Source: Clostridia bacterium | Lineage (GTDB): Bacteria; Bacillota; Clostridia; Christensenellales; Borkfalkiaceae | NCBI GenBank assembly: GCA_017628935.1 | Contig: JAGBYC010000071.1 | Coordinates: 1-5,593 of the forward strand | Direction: 5' to 3' | Length of the DNA stretch: 5,593 nucleotides | Position numbers and translations under genes: made by a program | In this document: one piece after another, positions 1-5,529 of the stretch | Numbering within the stretch: the stretch's first letter is position 1 | Layout of the letters: every line of letters begins with the position of its first letter | The notes under the pieces: generated by a model | Seen by the model: the letters and a program-made list of their open reading frames with translations, nothing else | Told to the model about the DNA's origin: nothing | The model's database searches: none

Positions 1-371
1 CGCAAGCAAGTTACCTTATGGAGCACGAAAAAAAGAGTGTTTCAGAAGTATGTAAAGATTTAGAAATTAGCCGTTCAACTTTATACAAGTATAAAGATAA
101 AGTTTTCGAACTTTCAGGCGATTTTGGTAGAAAAGCCATTTTATCGTTTAAAGTTGAACACGAAAAAGGCGTGTTATCTTCAATTCTTAACGGAATTGCC
201 GAATTTGGTGTCAACGTACTTACAATCAACCAAGATATGCCTATACATAGTTTAGCGTACGTAACAATTACTATCGACACAAAAGATTTAACTGTTTCAG
301 TATACGAACTTATGGGAAAACTTAAAAAAATACAAAAAATTAAATACGTTACTTTAGTAGCGTTTGAATAG
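1..371 (+). CDS. ACT domain-containing protein, UPF0735/PheB family (5'-truncated by the window edge)
   Basis: This is a small, probably regulatory ACT-domain protein. Counting from the Met codon at 18, residues 8-32 form a helix-turn-helix-like segment containing ISRSTLYKYKD. This resembles the SVNEAxxxxGISRSxFYKYKD signature of UPF0735/PheB proteins. Residues 41-115 are one ACT domain with the conserved GVLSSIL, NVLTINQ and YVTITID strands. ACT domains typically bind amino acids. The reading frame stays open to the left edge, where codons 3-17 read QASYL. That matches the EAxxLLE stretch preceding the signature in full-length members of about 145 residues. No Shine-Dalgarno sequence precedes the ATG at 18, so that Met is probably internal and about 20-30 residues are missing. 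The stop at 369-371 overlaps the ribosome binding site of hom, so the two are co-transcribed. The effector is unknown; a threonine-pathway amino acid is a guess from context. The family assignment is fairly secure, the function is not. Confidence 0.85.
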   Translation, partial: QASYLMEHEKKSVSEVCKDLEISRSTLYKYKDKVFELSGDFGRKAILSFKVEHEKGVLSSILNGIAEFGVNVLTINQDMPIHSLAYVTITIDTKDLTVSVYELMGKLKKIQKIKYVTLVAFE

Positions 372-374
372 GAG
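370..374 (+). promoter_or_regulatory. Ribosome binding site of hom
   Basis: AGGAG overlaps the TAG stop of the upstream ACT-domain gene by two bases and lies 5 nt before the hom ATG at 380. A ribosome terminating on the ACT gene would sit on this site, so the two genes are likely translationally coupled. Confidence 0.85.
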
Positions 375-379
375 ATATT

Positions 380-1462
380 ATGAACATAGGAATTTTAGGC
401 TGTGGCACAATCGGTGGCGGCGTACTTAAAATGATTGACGATTTTTCAGCTGAAAAAGGCATATACGTTAAAAAGGTTTTCGACTTACCTTCTAAAAAAG
501 ATATGCTTGGCGAGCGTTTTGCTGCTACTCCTGACGAAGTTTGCTTAAATGATGAAATTGACGTTGTTGTTGAAGCGTTAGGTGGCGATAAATTCCCTTA
601 CGAATGTATTATTAAAGCGCTTAATAGTGGCAAAAGCGTAGTTACTTCAAACAAAGAAGTTGTTAGTTTACATTTAGAAGAGTTTTACGCTTTAGCAAAA
701 GAAAAGGGCGTTTACTTTTTATGTGAAGCGTCGGTGGGTGGCGGTATTCCACTTATTTGTTCGCTTATTGATAGTGTAAATATAAATAACGTTTCAAGAA
801 TTTACGGCATTATTAACGGAACAACTAACTTTATTTTAACAAAAATGGCTAAAGAAAACGTTTCGCTTGACGACGCTCTTAGCGAAGCAAAACGCTTAGG
901 CTTTGCCGAATATGATGCAACTGCCGACCTTGAAGGTTTAGATATGACAAGAAAAATTTGCATCTTATCAAGCATAGCATATAAAGGTTACGTTCCTTAC
1001 GTTAACGTTTATCACTACGGCATTACTAAGGTGACCCCTGAAATTTTAAGTGACGTTAAGGCTAACGGATACACTTTAAAATTCGTTGCTGAAAGCCGTT
1101 TAATTGATGGTAAAGTTAAAGTAAGCGTAGAACCTTGCGTAGTTAAAGCAGATAACCCTTTAGCAAACGTAAATTATGAATTTAACGCTGTATATTATCA
1201 TTGTGACCGTAACGACACTTTAGGTTTTTACGGTAAAGGCGCTGGTAGATTCCCAACTGCGTCTGCAATAGTGGCAGACGTTGCGCGCATAGCAAACGGT
1301 AACGGCAAATATTATTTTAGTAACAACGGTGAATTTGAAGTTTCAAACTTCTTTGACGCTGAATATTATGTATATAAAAACGGTAAAGGCGAGTTTGTAA
1401 ACGGCATTACCAACCCGAGCGATTATGAGTTCGTGGCAAGATTATTTAAAGTGGAGGACTAA
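380..1462 (+). CDS. hom: Homoserine dehydrogenase, short form without a full C-terminal ACT domain
   Basis: NAD(P)H-dependent cytoplasmic enzyme reducing L-aspartate 4-semialdehyde to L-homoserine (EC 1.1.1.3), the branch point to threonine and methionine. Residues 7-15 (GCGTIGGGV) are the Rossmann dinucleotide loop. TSNKEVV carries Lys92, at the position of the conserved active-site lysine. EASVGGGIP (116-124) and INGTTNFIL (145-153) are family signatures. GFAEYDATADLEGLDMTRK contains Glu177, Asp188 and Lys192, with the spacing of the yeast enzyme's Glu208, Asp219 and Lys223. GKGAGRFPTASAIVAD (285-300) closes the catalytic core. Only about 50 residues follow, against about 430 total residues in common bacterial forms that end in an ACT domain; this protein has 360. 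The start at 380 is fixed by AGGAG 5 nt upstream and by the glycine loop beginning at residue 7. It lies 8 nt after an ACT-domain gene and 1 nt before asd. The catalytic assignment is secure. Confidence 0.96.
   Translation: MNIGILGCGTIGGGVLKMIDDFSAEKGIYVKKVFDLPSKKDMLGERFAATPDEVCLNDEIDVVVEALGGDKFPYECIIKALNSGKSVVTSNKEVVSLHLEEFYALAKEKGVYFLCEASVGGGIPLICSLIDSVNINNVSRIYGIINGTTNFILTKMAKENVSLDDALSEAKRLGFAEYDATADLEGLDMTRKICILSSIAYKGYVPYVNVYHYGITKVTPEILSDVKANGYTLKFVAESRLIDGKVKVSVEPCVVKADNPLANVNYEFNAVYYHCDRNDTLGFYGKGAGRFPTASAIVADVARIANGNGKYYFSNNGEFEVSNFFDAEYYVYKNGKGEFVNGITNPSDYEFVARLFKVED
1453..1457 (+). promoter_or_regulatory. Ribosome binding site that fixes the asd start
   Basis: GGAGG lies inside the last codons of hom, 6 nt before the ATG at 1464. 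It settles the asd start. An in-frame ATG at 1425 lies within hom, has no comparable site, and would add 13 residues that do not belong to the family. The hom stop ends at 1462, so re-initiation after hom translation is likely. Confidence 0.9.
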
Positions 1463-1463
1463 T

Positions 1464-2459
1464 ATGAAAACTTATAACGTAGCAGTAGTTGGTGCAACAG
1501 GCCTTGTAGGTTCAACTTTCTTAAAAGTGCTTGCAGAATACAACTTTCCTATCAAAAATCTTACTTTATTCGCTTCTGAAAGAAGCGCAGGTAAAGAAGT
1601 TATGTACGATGGCAAACCATATATCGTAAAAGCCCTTAAAGAAGGTTGCTTTGAAGGTATTGAAATTGCGCTTTTCTCAGCAGGTGGTAGCGTTTCTGAA
1701 AAATGGGCTCCTGAAGCAGAAAAAAGTGGTGCAGTAGTTATTGATAACTCAAGCGCTTGGCGTATGAACCCTGAATGTGCGTTAATCGTTCCTGAAATCA
1801 ACGTTAATGACTTTGATACTGCTAGAAAAATCGTAGCAAACCCTAACTGTAGTACAATTCAATCAGTATTACCTTTAAAACCACTTAACGATATTTTCGG
1901 TTTAAAACGCGTAGTTTACACTACGTATCAAGCCGTTTCTGGTAGTGGTCAAAAAGGTCGTGACGATTTACAAAGAACTTTAAACGGTGAAGAACCAGCA
2001 TTCTATCCATACAACATTTCTAAAACTTGTATTCCTCATATCGACGTGTTTACTGATAACGGTTATACTAAAGAAGAAATCACAATGGTAAACGAAACAA
2101 GAAAAATTCTTCACCTTCCAAACCTTCCAGTATCGGCAACTTGCGTACGCGTTCCAGTTGCAAACGCACACGCCGTATCAGTTATGGTAGAACTTGAAAA
2201 ACCTTTCACTTTAGAAGAAGTTAGAAACGCTTTCAGTTCTTACCCTGGTATTATGGTTATGGACGACGTTAAAAACAACGTTTACCCAGTATCTACCGTG
2301 GCAAACGGTAACGATACGGTGTACGTAGGTCGTATCCGTAAAGACTTATCTTGCGAAAACGGTTTACTTTTCTACGCTGTAAGCGATAACATTAGAAAAG
2401 GTGCAGCCGCAAACGCAGTACAAATTGCAAAAAAACTTATCGAGGAAAATAAAATATGA
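1464..2459 (+). CDS. asd: Aspartate-semialdehyde dehydrogenase
   Basis: NADPH-dependent cytoplasmic enzyme converting L-4-aspartyl phosphate to L-aspartate 4-semialdehyde (EC 1.2.1.11), shared by the lysine/diaminopimelate, threonine and methionine routes. From the ATG at 1464 the protein has 331 residues, typical for bacterial Asd. VVGATGLVGS (8-17) is the NADP-binding loop. NPNCST (126-131) holds the nucleophile Cys129. TTYQAVSGSGQKG carries Gln156 and RVPVANAHA carries Arg229 and His236. These four match the catalytic and substrate-binding Cys, Gln, Arg and His of characterised enzymes. The end (VGRIRKDL, then SDNIRKGAAANAVQIA) is the standard C-terminal signature. One oddity is that the residue before His236 is Ala where Gly is usual. 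The start follows GGAGG by 6 nt, and the stop overlaps the lysC start as ATGA. This enzyme uses the product of the downstream aspartokinase and supplies the substrate of the upstream homoserine dehydrogenase. Confidence 0.97.
   Translation: MKTYNVAVVGATGLVGSTFLKVLAEYNFPIKNLTLFASERSAGKEVMYDGKPYIVKALKEGCFEGIEIALFSAGGSVSEKWAPEAEKSGAVVIDNSSAWRMNPECALIVPEINVNDFDTARKIVANPNCSTIQSVLPLKPLNDIFGLKRVVYTTYQAVSGSGQKGRDDLQRTLNGEEPAFYPYNISKTCIPHIDVFTDNGYTKEEITMVNETRKILHLPNLPVSATCVRVPVANAHAVSVMVELEKPFTLEEVRNAFSSYPGIMVMDDVKNNVYPVSTVANGNDTVYVGRIRKDLSCENGLLFYAVSDNIRKGAAANAVQIAKKLIEENKI
2442..2459 (+). promoter_or_regulatory. Ribosome binding site and ATGA stop/start overlap between asd and lysC
   Basis: GAGGA at 2442-2446, inside the end of asd, precedes the lysC ATG (2456-2458) by 9 nt. 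The TGA stop of asd (2457-2459) overlaps that ATG as ATGA. This arrangement is typical of termination-reinitiation coupling and would tie aspartokinase synthesis to that of Asd. Confidence 0.85.
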
Positions 2460-3763
2460 TAACTGTAACTAAGTTTGGTGGCTCATCAGTAGCAACTGCC
2501 GAACAGTTTAAAAAAATTAAAAATATTATCGATGCAGACGAAAGAAGAAAGGTAGTTGTAGTATCAGCCCCAGGCAAACGTTTTTCGGGCGATAGTAAGG
2601 TTACCGACCTTTTGTATTTGTTATCAGCGCATATTCGTTACGGTGTAGATTACACTAATATTGCAAAATCTATTCAAGAAAGATACGAAGAAATTCGCGA
2701 TAACTTAAATCTTTCTTTCGACGTTGAAAAAGAATTTAACAAAATTCTTGCCGACTATAAGCAAGGTGCTGGCGAAGAATATTTAATTAGCCGTGGCGAA
2801 TATTTATGCGCCAAACTTATGGCTATTTACTTAGGTTTCGACTTTGTTGACGCTAAAGACGTAATGCTTTTTAATTACGACGGTACTATCAATAACGATA
2901 AAACTATTGAAGCAATTAAAAGCCGTTTTGATGAAAGTAAAAGCATTGTAGTTCCAGGTTTTTATGGCTCATACCCAACTGGCGAAGTAATGTTATTTTC
3001 GCGTGGTGGTTCTGATATTTCAGGTTCGATTATGGCAATGGGCGTGGGTGCTGTTAAGTACGAAAACTGGACTGACGTTTCAGGCTTACATATGACCGAC
3101 CCTAAAATAGTTAAAAACCCTTGTGGCATTGAAGAAATCACTTACGACGAACTTCGTGAACTTTCTTACATGGGCGCAAGCGTTCTTCACGAAGAAACTA
3201 TTTATCCTATTAAAGACTTAAATATTCCTATCTACATTAAAAACACTAACGCACCAGAGCACAAGGGTACTAAAATTTGTAAAACGGCAGACGATAACAG
3301 CCGTGTAATTACCGGTATTGCAGGTAAAAAGAACTTTACAGAATTTAACGTTGTAAAGAAAATGACTGCTAAAAAAATTACCGTAATTCGTGATGCTCTT
3401 AACGTGTTTGAAAAATTTAAAGTAAACGTTGAACATATTCCAACCTCTATTGATAGTTTTGGCGTTATTGTAGAAAGCAAAGCAGTTGAAAAAATCGTTT
3501 ATGATATTATTTTAGAACTTAAAAAGATTAACGGCGTAACGTCAGTTGAAGTTGATAATAATATCGCTTTAGTAGCCGTTGTTGGTAGAAACATGGTATT
3601 AAAACCAGGTATTTCAGGTTCAATATTCTCAATTTTTGGTAACAATAATATCAACATTAAAACTATTGCTCAGTCAACTAACGAATTAAGCATTATCGTA
3701 GGCGTAGCAAATCAAGACTTTGAAAAGTCAATTCAAGCCGTTTACGACGCTGTAAATAACTAA
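2456..3763 (+). CDS. lysC: Aspartokinase with two C-terminal ACT domains (aspartokinase III / YclM-like)
   Basis: Cytoplasmic kinase phosphorylating the side-chain carboxylate of L-aspartate with ATP (EC 2.7.2.4), the committed step of the aspartate family. TKFGGSSVA (5-13) is the N-terminal nucleotide/aspartate motif. VVVVSAPGKR, then DSKVTDLLY (33-54), resembles Bacillus YclM (ThrD). ISRGEYLCAKLMA (111-123), FSRGGSDIS (181-189), WTDVSGLHMTDP (205-216) and LSYMGASVLHEETIYP (236-251) are catalytic-domain signatures. Two ACT domains follow at about residues 300-360 (containing NVEHIPTSIDSFGVIVE) and 368-432 (containing NINIKTIAQSTNELSIIV), the feedback-inhibitor module. The 435-residue length is close to the usual 440-455 and there is no fused homoserine dehydrogenase. 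The YclM enzyme is known to respond to lysine and threonine together; the same response here is inference. It is the last gene of the operon, overlapping asd by 4 nt and followed by a terminator. The symbol lysC is generic; thrD would be an alternative. Confidence 0.95.
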   Translation: MITVTKFGGSSVATAEQFKKIKNIIDADERRKVVVVSAPGKRFSGDSKVTDLLYLLSAHIRYGVDYTNIAKSIQERYEEIRDNLNLSFDVEKEFNKILADYKQGAGEEYLISRGEYLCAKLMAIYLGFDFVDAKDVMLFNYDGTINNDKTIEAIKSRFDESKSIVVPGFYGSYPTGEVMLFSRGGSDISGSIMAMGVGAVKYENWTDVSGLHMTDPKIVKNPCGIEEITYDELRELSYMGASVLHEETIYPIKDLNIPIYIKNTNAPEHKGTKICKTADDNSRVITGIAGKKNFTEFNVVKKMTAKKITVIRDALNVFEKFKVNVEHIPTSIDSFGVIVESKAVEKIVYDIILELKKINGVTSVEVDNNIALVAVVGRNMVLKPGISGSIFSIFGNNNINIKTIAQSTNELSIIVGVANQDFEKSIQAVYDAVNN

Positions 3764-3766
3764 ACT

Positions 3767-3803
3767 AAACCCACCGTTTTTACGCGGTGGGTTTTTATTT
3801 TTT
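3767..3803 (+). terminator. Rho-independent terminator of the aspartate-family operon
   Basis: A perfect 10-bp stem (AAACCCACCG at 3767-3776 with CGGTGGGTTT at 3785-3794) encloses an 8-nt loop. It runs into a T-rich tract at 3792-3803 interrupted by one A. It begins 4 nt after the lysC stop. The GC-rich stem core and long U tract predict efficient termination on the + strand, which separates the amino-acid operon from the transporter gene. Confidence 0.95.
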
Positions 3804-3818
3804 ATGCCGTTAAAAAAG

Positions 3819-3847
3819 TTGACTTATTTTTTAAATTCATTTATCAT
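3819..3847 (+). promoter_or_regulatory. Sigma-A-type promoter of the Na/Pi cotransporter gene
   Basis: TTGACT at 3819-3824 (-35, 5 of 6 consensus bases) and TATCAT at 3842-3847 (-10, 5 of 6) are separated by exactly 17 nt of AT-rich sequence. The start of transcription would fall near 3854, giving a leader of about 38 nt. The promoter follows the upstream terminator directly, so the transporter is probably an independent transcription unit. Confidence 0.8.
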
Positions 3848-3851
3848 GAAT
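3835..3851 (+). promoter_or_regulatory. 17-bp palindrome overlapping the -10 element, candidate operator
   Basis: ATTCAT (3835-3840) and ATGAAT (3846-3851) are perfect inverted half-sites with a 5-nt centre, and the right half overlaps the -10 hexamer. A dimeric repressor bound here would block polymerase. In DNA this AT-rich, a 6+6 palindrome can arise by chance, and I do not recognise it as a known Pho box. Confidence 0.3.
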
Positions 3852-3855
3852 GTGT

Positions 3856-3868
3856 AAGGCTTTGCCTT
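3856..3868 (+). other. Small hairpin at the predicted 5' end of the transporter mRNA
   Basis: AAGGC (3856-3860) and GCCTT (3864-3868) can pair around a TTT loop. With transcription predicted to start near 3854, this 5-bp hairpin would sit within a few bases of the mRNA 5' end, where such stems can protect transcripts from decay. It is too small and lacks a U tract to be a terminator. The role is inferred. Confidence 0.35.
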
Positions 3869-3879
3869 GAATATAACAA

Positions 3880-3884
3880 AAGGA
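3880..3884 (+). promoter_or_regulatory. Ribosome binding site of the Na/Pi cotransporter gene
   Basis: AAGGA lies 7 nt before the ATG at 3892. It supports that start codon, from which a hydrophobic first helix begins at once. Confidence 0.85.
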
Positions 3885-3891
3885 AAATTTT

Positions 3892-5529
3892 ATGGAAATT
3901 TTATTTAGTTTATTAGCACTTTTTGCAGGCTGCGGTGTGTTTATTGCCGGCATGAATATGATGAGTAGCGGTTTACAAAATAGCGCGGGCGCTGGTATGA
4001 AAAAATTGCTTGGTAGTATCAGTGGTAACCGTTTTGCAGGCGTTGGTATCGGCGCTACGGTAACGGGTATTATTCAAAGTTCTGCTGCAACAACCGTTAT
4101 GGCTATCGGTTTTGTAAACGCAGGCATAATGACGCTTTTTCAAGCAACTGCAATAATCATGGGCGCAAATATCGGTACAACCGTAACGGGCTTAATCGTA
4201 TCGCTTAAATCGTTAAACATTTCTCTTTACGCGTCAAGTTTCGCTTTTATCGGCGTTATGATGACCTTTATTAGTAAAGAAAAGGTTAAACAAATAGGTA
4301 ACGTTATTTGTGGCTTAGGTATGGTTTTCATCGGCTTAGACATTATGGGCGACGCTTTTGATAGCCAAATTATGAAAGACTTTTTCATGAGCATCTTTAC
4401 AGCAATCAAGTTCCCGCTTTTACTTATTATTTGTGGTGTGCTTGTTACTGCGCTTATTCAAAGTTCTTCAGCCGTAACGGGTTTAATTATTATTATGGTA
4501 GGTAGTGGAGCGTTACCTATCGACAATGCTTTATTTATCGTGCTTGGTTCTAACATAGGTACTTGTATAACGGCGATTTTAGCGTCGATAGGCACAAGCA
4601 CTAATGCAAGACGTACTGCATTTATTCACTTAGCGTTTAATCTTATAGGTGTTGTTATTTTCACAACGTTTATTTGGATATTTAAAGACTTTGTTGTTGC
4701 TGCCATTACGTCAATTCCAGTTGCGGCAGAAATGCAAATTGCTTTCTTCCACCTTATTTTCAACGTAACAACAACGTTAATTTTATTACCGTTTATTAAA
4801 CAACTTGTAGGCTTAGCAGAACTTGTTATTCATGAAAAACAAGTTGAAGAAAAATTACAACTTAAGTATTTAGACGAACTTTTATTAAAAACTCCTTCAA
4901 TCGCGCTTGCTCAAGCCAAAAAAGAAATTGAGTATATGGCGTCACTTGCTAAAGAAAATATGAATAAGTCGTTTAACGAATTAAAAACTCGTTCTGGCGA
5001 ATTCGCTGAAGAAATTGCTAAAACTGAAAGGGTTATCGACTTTACTAACAACGCTTTAACAAAATACCTTATCGAACTTTCATCTATTATGACGGGTAGT
5101 GAAGAAAAGGTTATCGGTTCGTACTTCCACGTTTTAAACGACTTAGAACGTATAGGCGACCACGCTGAAAACTTCCTTGAAATAGCCGTTCAAATGAAAG
5201 AAGAAGGCTTAGCCTTCTCTCCTATGGCATTAAGCGATATTGAAACTATGTACAATAACGTTGCTAAAATGTACGATATTGCAATTATGGCTTTCGACAA
5301 CGTTAAATCAGCCGACCTTTCAAGCCTTGACGCTTTAGAAGAAGAAGTTGACGAACTTAAAAAACAATTATCAGCAAATCACTTTACACGCTTATCTAAA
5401 GGCGAATGCCGTGTAGAACTTTCTGCCTACTACTTCTCAGTATTGGCAGGTTACGAACGTGTTGCCGACCATTTAGTTAACGTGGCGTATAGTATTATTA
5501 GTCCTACAGGCGACCAAAAAGCCTTATAA
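3892..5529 (+). CDS. Na+/phosphate cotransporter family protein with C-terminal PhoU-like domain
   Basis: Integral membrane protein of the bacterial NaPi-II-related family, expected to move inorganic phosphate with sodium. Residues 1-305 are hydrophobic, with about eight or nine membrane or re-entrant segments, and contain the duplicated family repeat. The first copy has QSSAATTVM (62-70) and GANIGTTVT (91-99); the second has QSSSAVTGL (190-198) and GSNIGTCIT (219-227). The QSS motifs form the substrate and sodium region in this family. Residues of about 320-540 form a soluble helical PhoU-like domain with two metal-binding-type motifs, LERIGDHAEN (418-427) and YERVADHLVN (521-530). The 545-residue length and this order match E. 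coli YjbB, a reported phosphate exporter, so the direction of transport is open. It has its own promoter after a terminator. No pst or phoU gene is in view, so the fused tail may do the regulatory work. The family is certain, the substrate probable. Confidence 0.93.
   Translation: MEILFSLLALFAGCGVFIAGMNMMSSGLQNSAGAGMKKLLGSISGNRFAGVGIGATVTGIIQSSAATTVMAIGFVNAGIMTLFQATAIIMGANIGTTVTGLIVSLKSLNISLYASSFAFIGVMMTFISKEKVKQIGNVICGLGMVFIGLDIMGDAFDSQIMKDFFMSIFTAIKFPLLLIICGVLVTALIQSSSAVTGLIIIMVGSGALPIDNALFIVLGSNIGTCITAILASIGTSTNARRTAFIHLAFNLIGVVIFTTFIWIFKDFVVAAITSIPVAAEMQIAFFHLIFNVTTTLILLPFIKQLVGLAELVIHEKQVEEKLQLKYLDELLLKTPSIALAQAKKEIEYMASLAKENMNKSFNELKTRSGEFAEEIAKTERVIDFTNNALTKYLIELSSIMTGSEEKVIGSYFHVLNDLERIGDHAENFLEIAVQMKEEGLAFSPMALSDIETMYNNVAKMYDIAIMAFDNVKSADLSSLDALEEEVDELKKQLSANHFTRLSKGECRVELSAYYFSVLAGYERVADHLVNVAYSIISPTGDQKAL

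Noticed and set aside
11..280. Open frame on the - strand across the ACT-domain gene (89 residues)
   Set aside because: It is antisense to a recognisable conserved protein, has no family signature, and looks like an AT-rich shadow frame.
1425..1463. Earlier in-frame ATG that would lengthen Asd by 13 residues
   Set aside because: It lies inside hom, has no ribosome binding site, and encodes residues outside the Asd family. The ATG at 1464 has GGAGG 6 nt upstream and begins directly with the NADP-binding strand.
1472..2171. Two - strand open frames across asd (109 and 63 residues)
   Set aside because: They are antisense to a strongly conserved enzyme, with no ribosome binding site or recognisable motif.
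3218..3480. Two overlapping - strand open frames within the aspartokinase ACT region
   Set aside because: They overlap each other in different frames opposite a conserved gene. The hydrophobic or Phe-rich look is what antisense of this codon usage produces.
3362..3763. Internal start at Met303 of the aspartokinase, giving a separate small ACT-only subunit as in alpha2beta2 aspartokinases
   Set aside because: No convincing Shine-Dalgarno sequence precedes it, and the YclM-like class is not known for an internal beta-subunit start.
3804..3891. Riboswitch or T-box in the leader of the transporter gene
   Set aside because: The leader after the predicted start is only about 38 nt with one 5-bp hairpin, too short for any riboswitch class I could recognise.
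4227..4409. - strand open frame of 60 residues within the transporter gene
   Set aside because: It is the antisense of a membrane-segment coding region and has no independent support.
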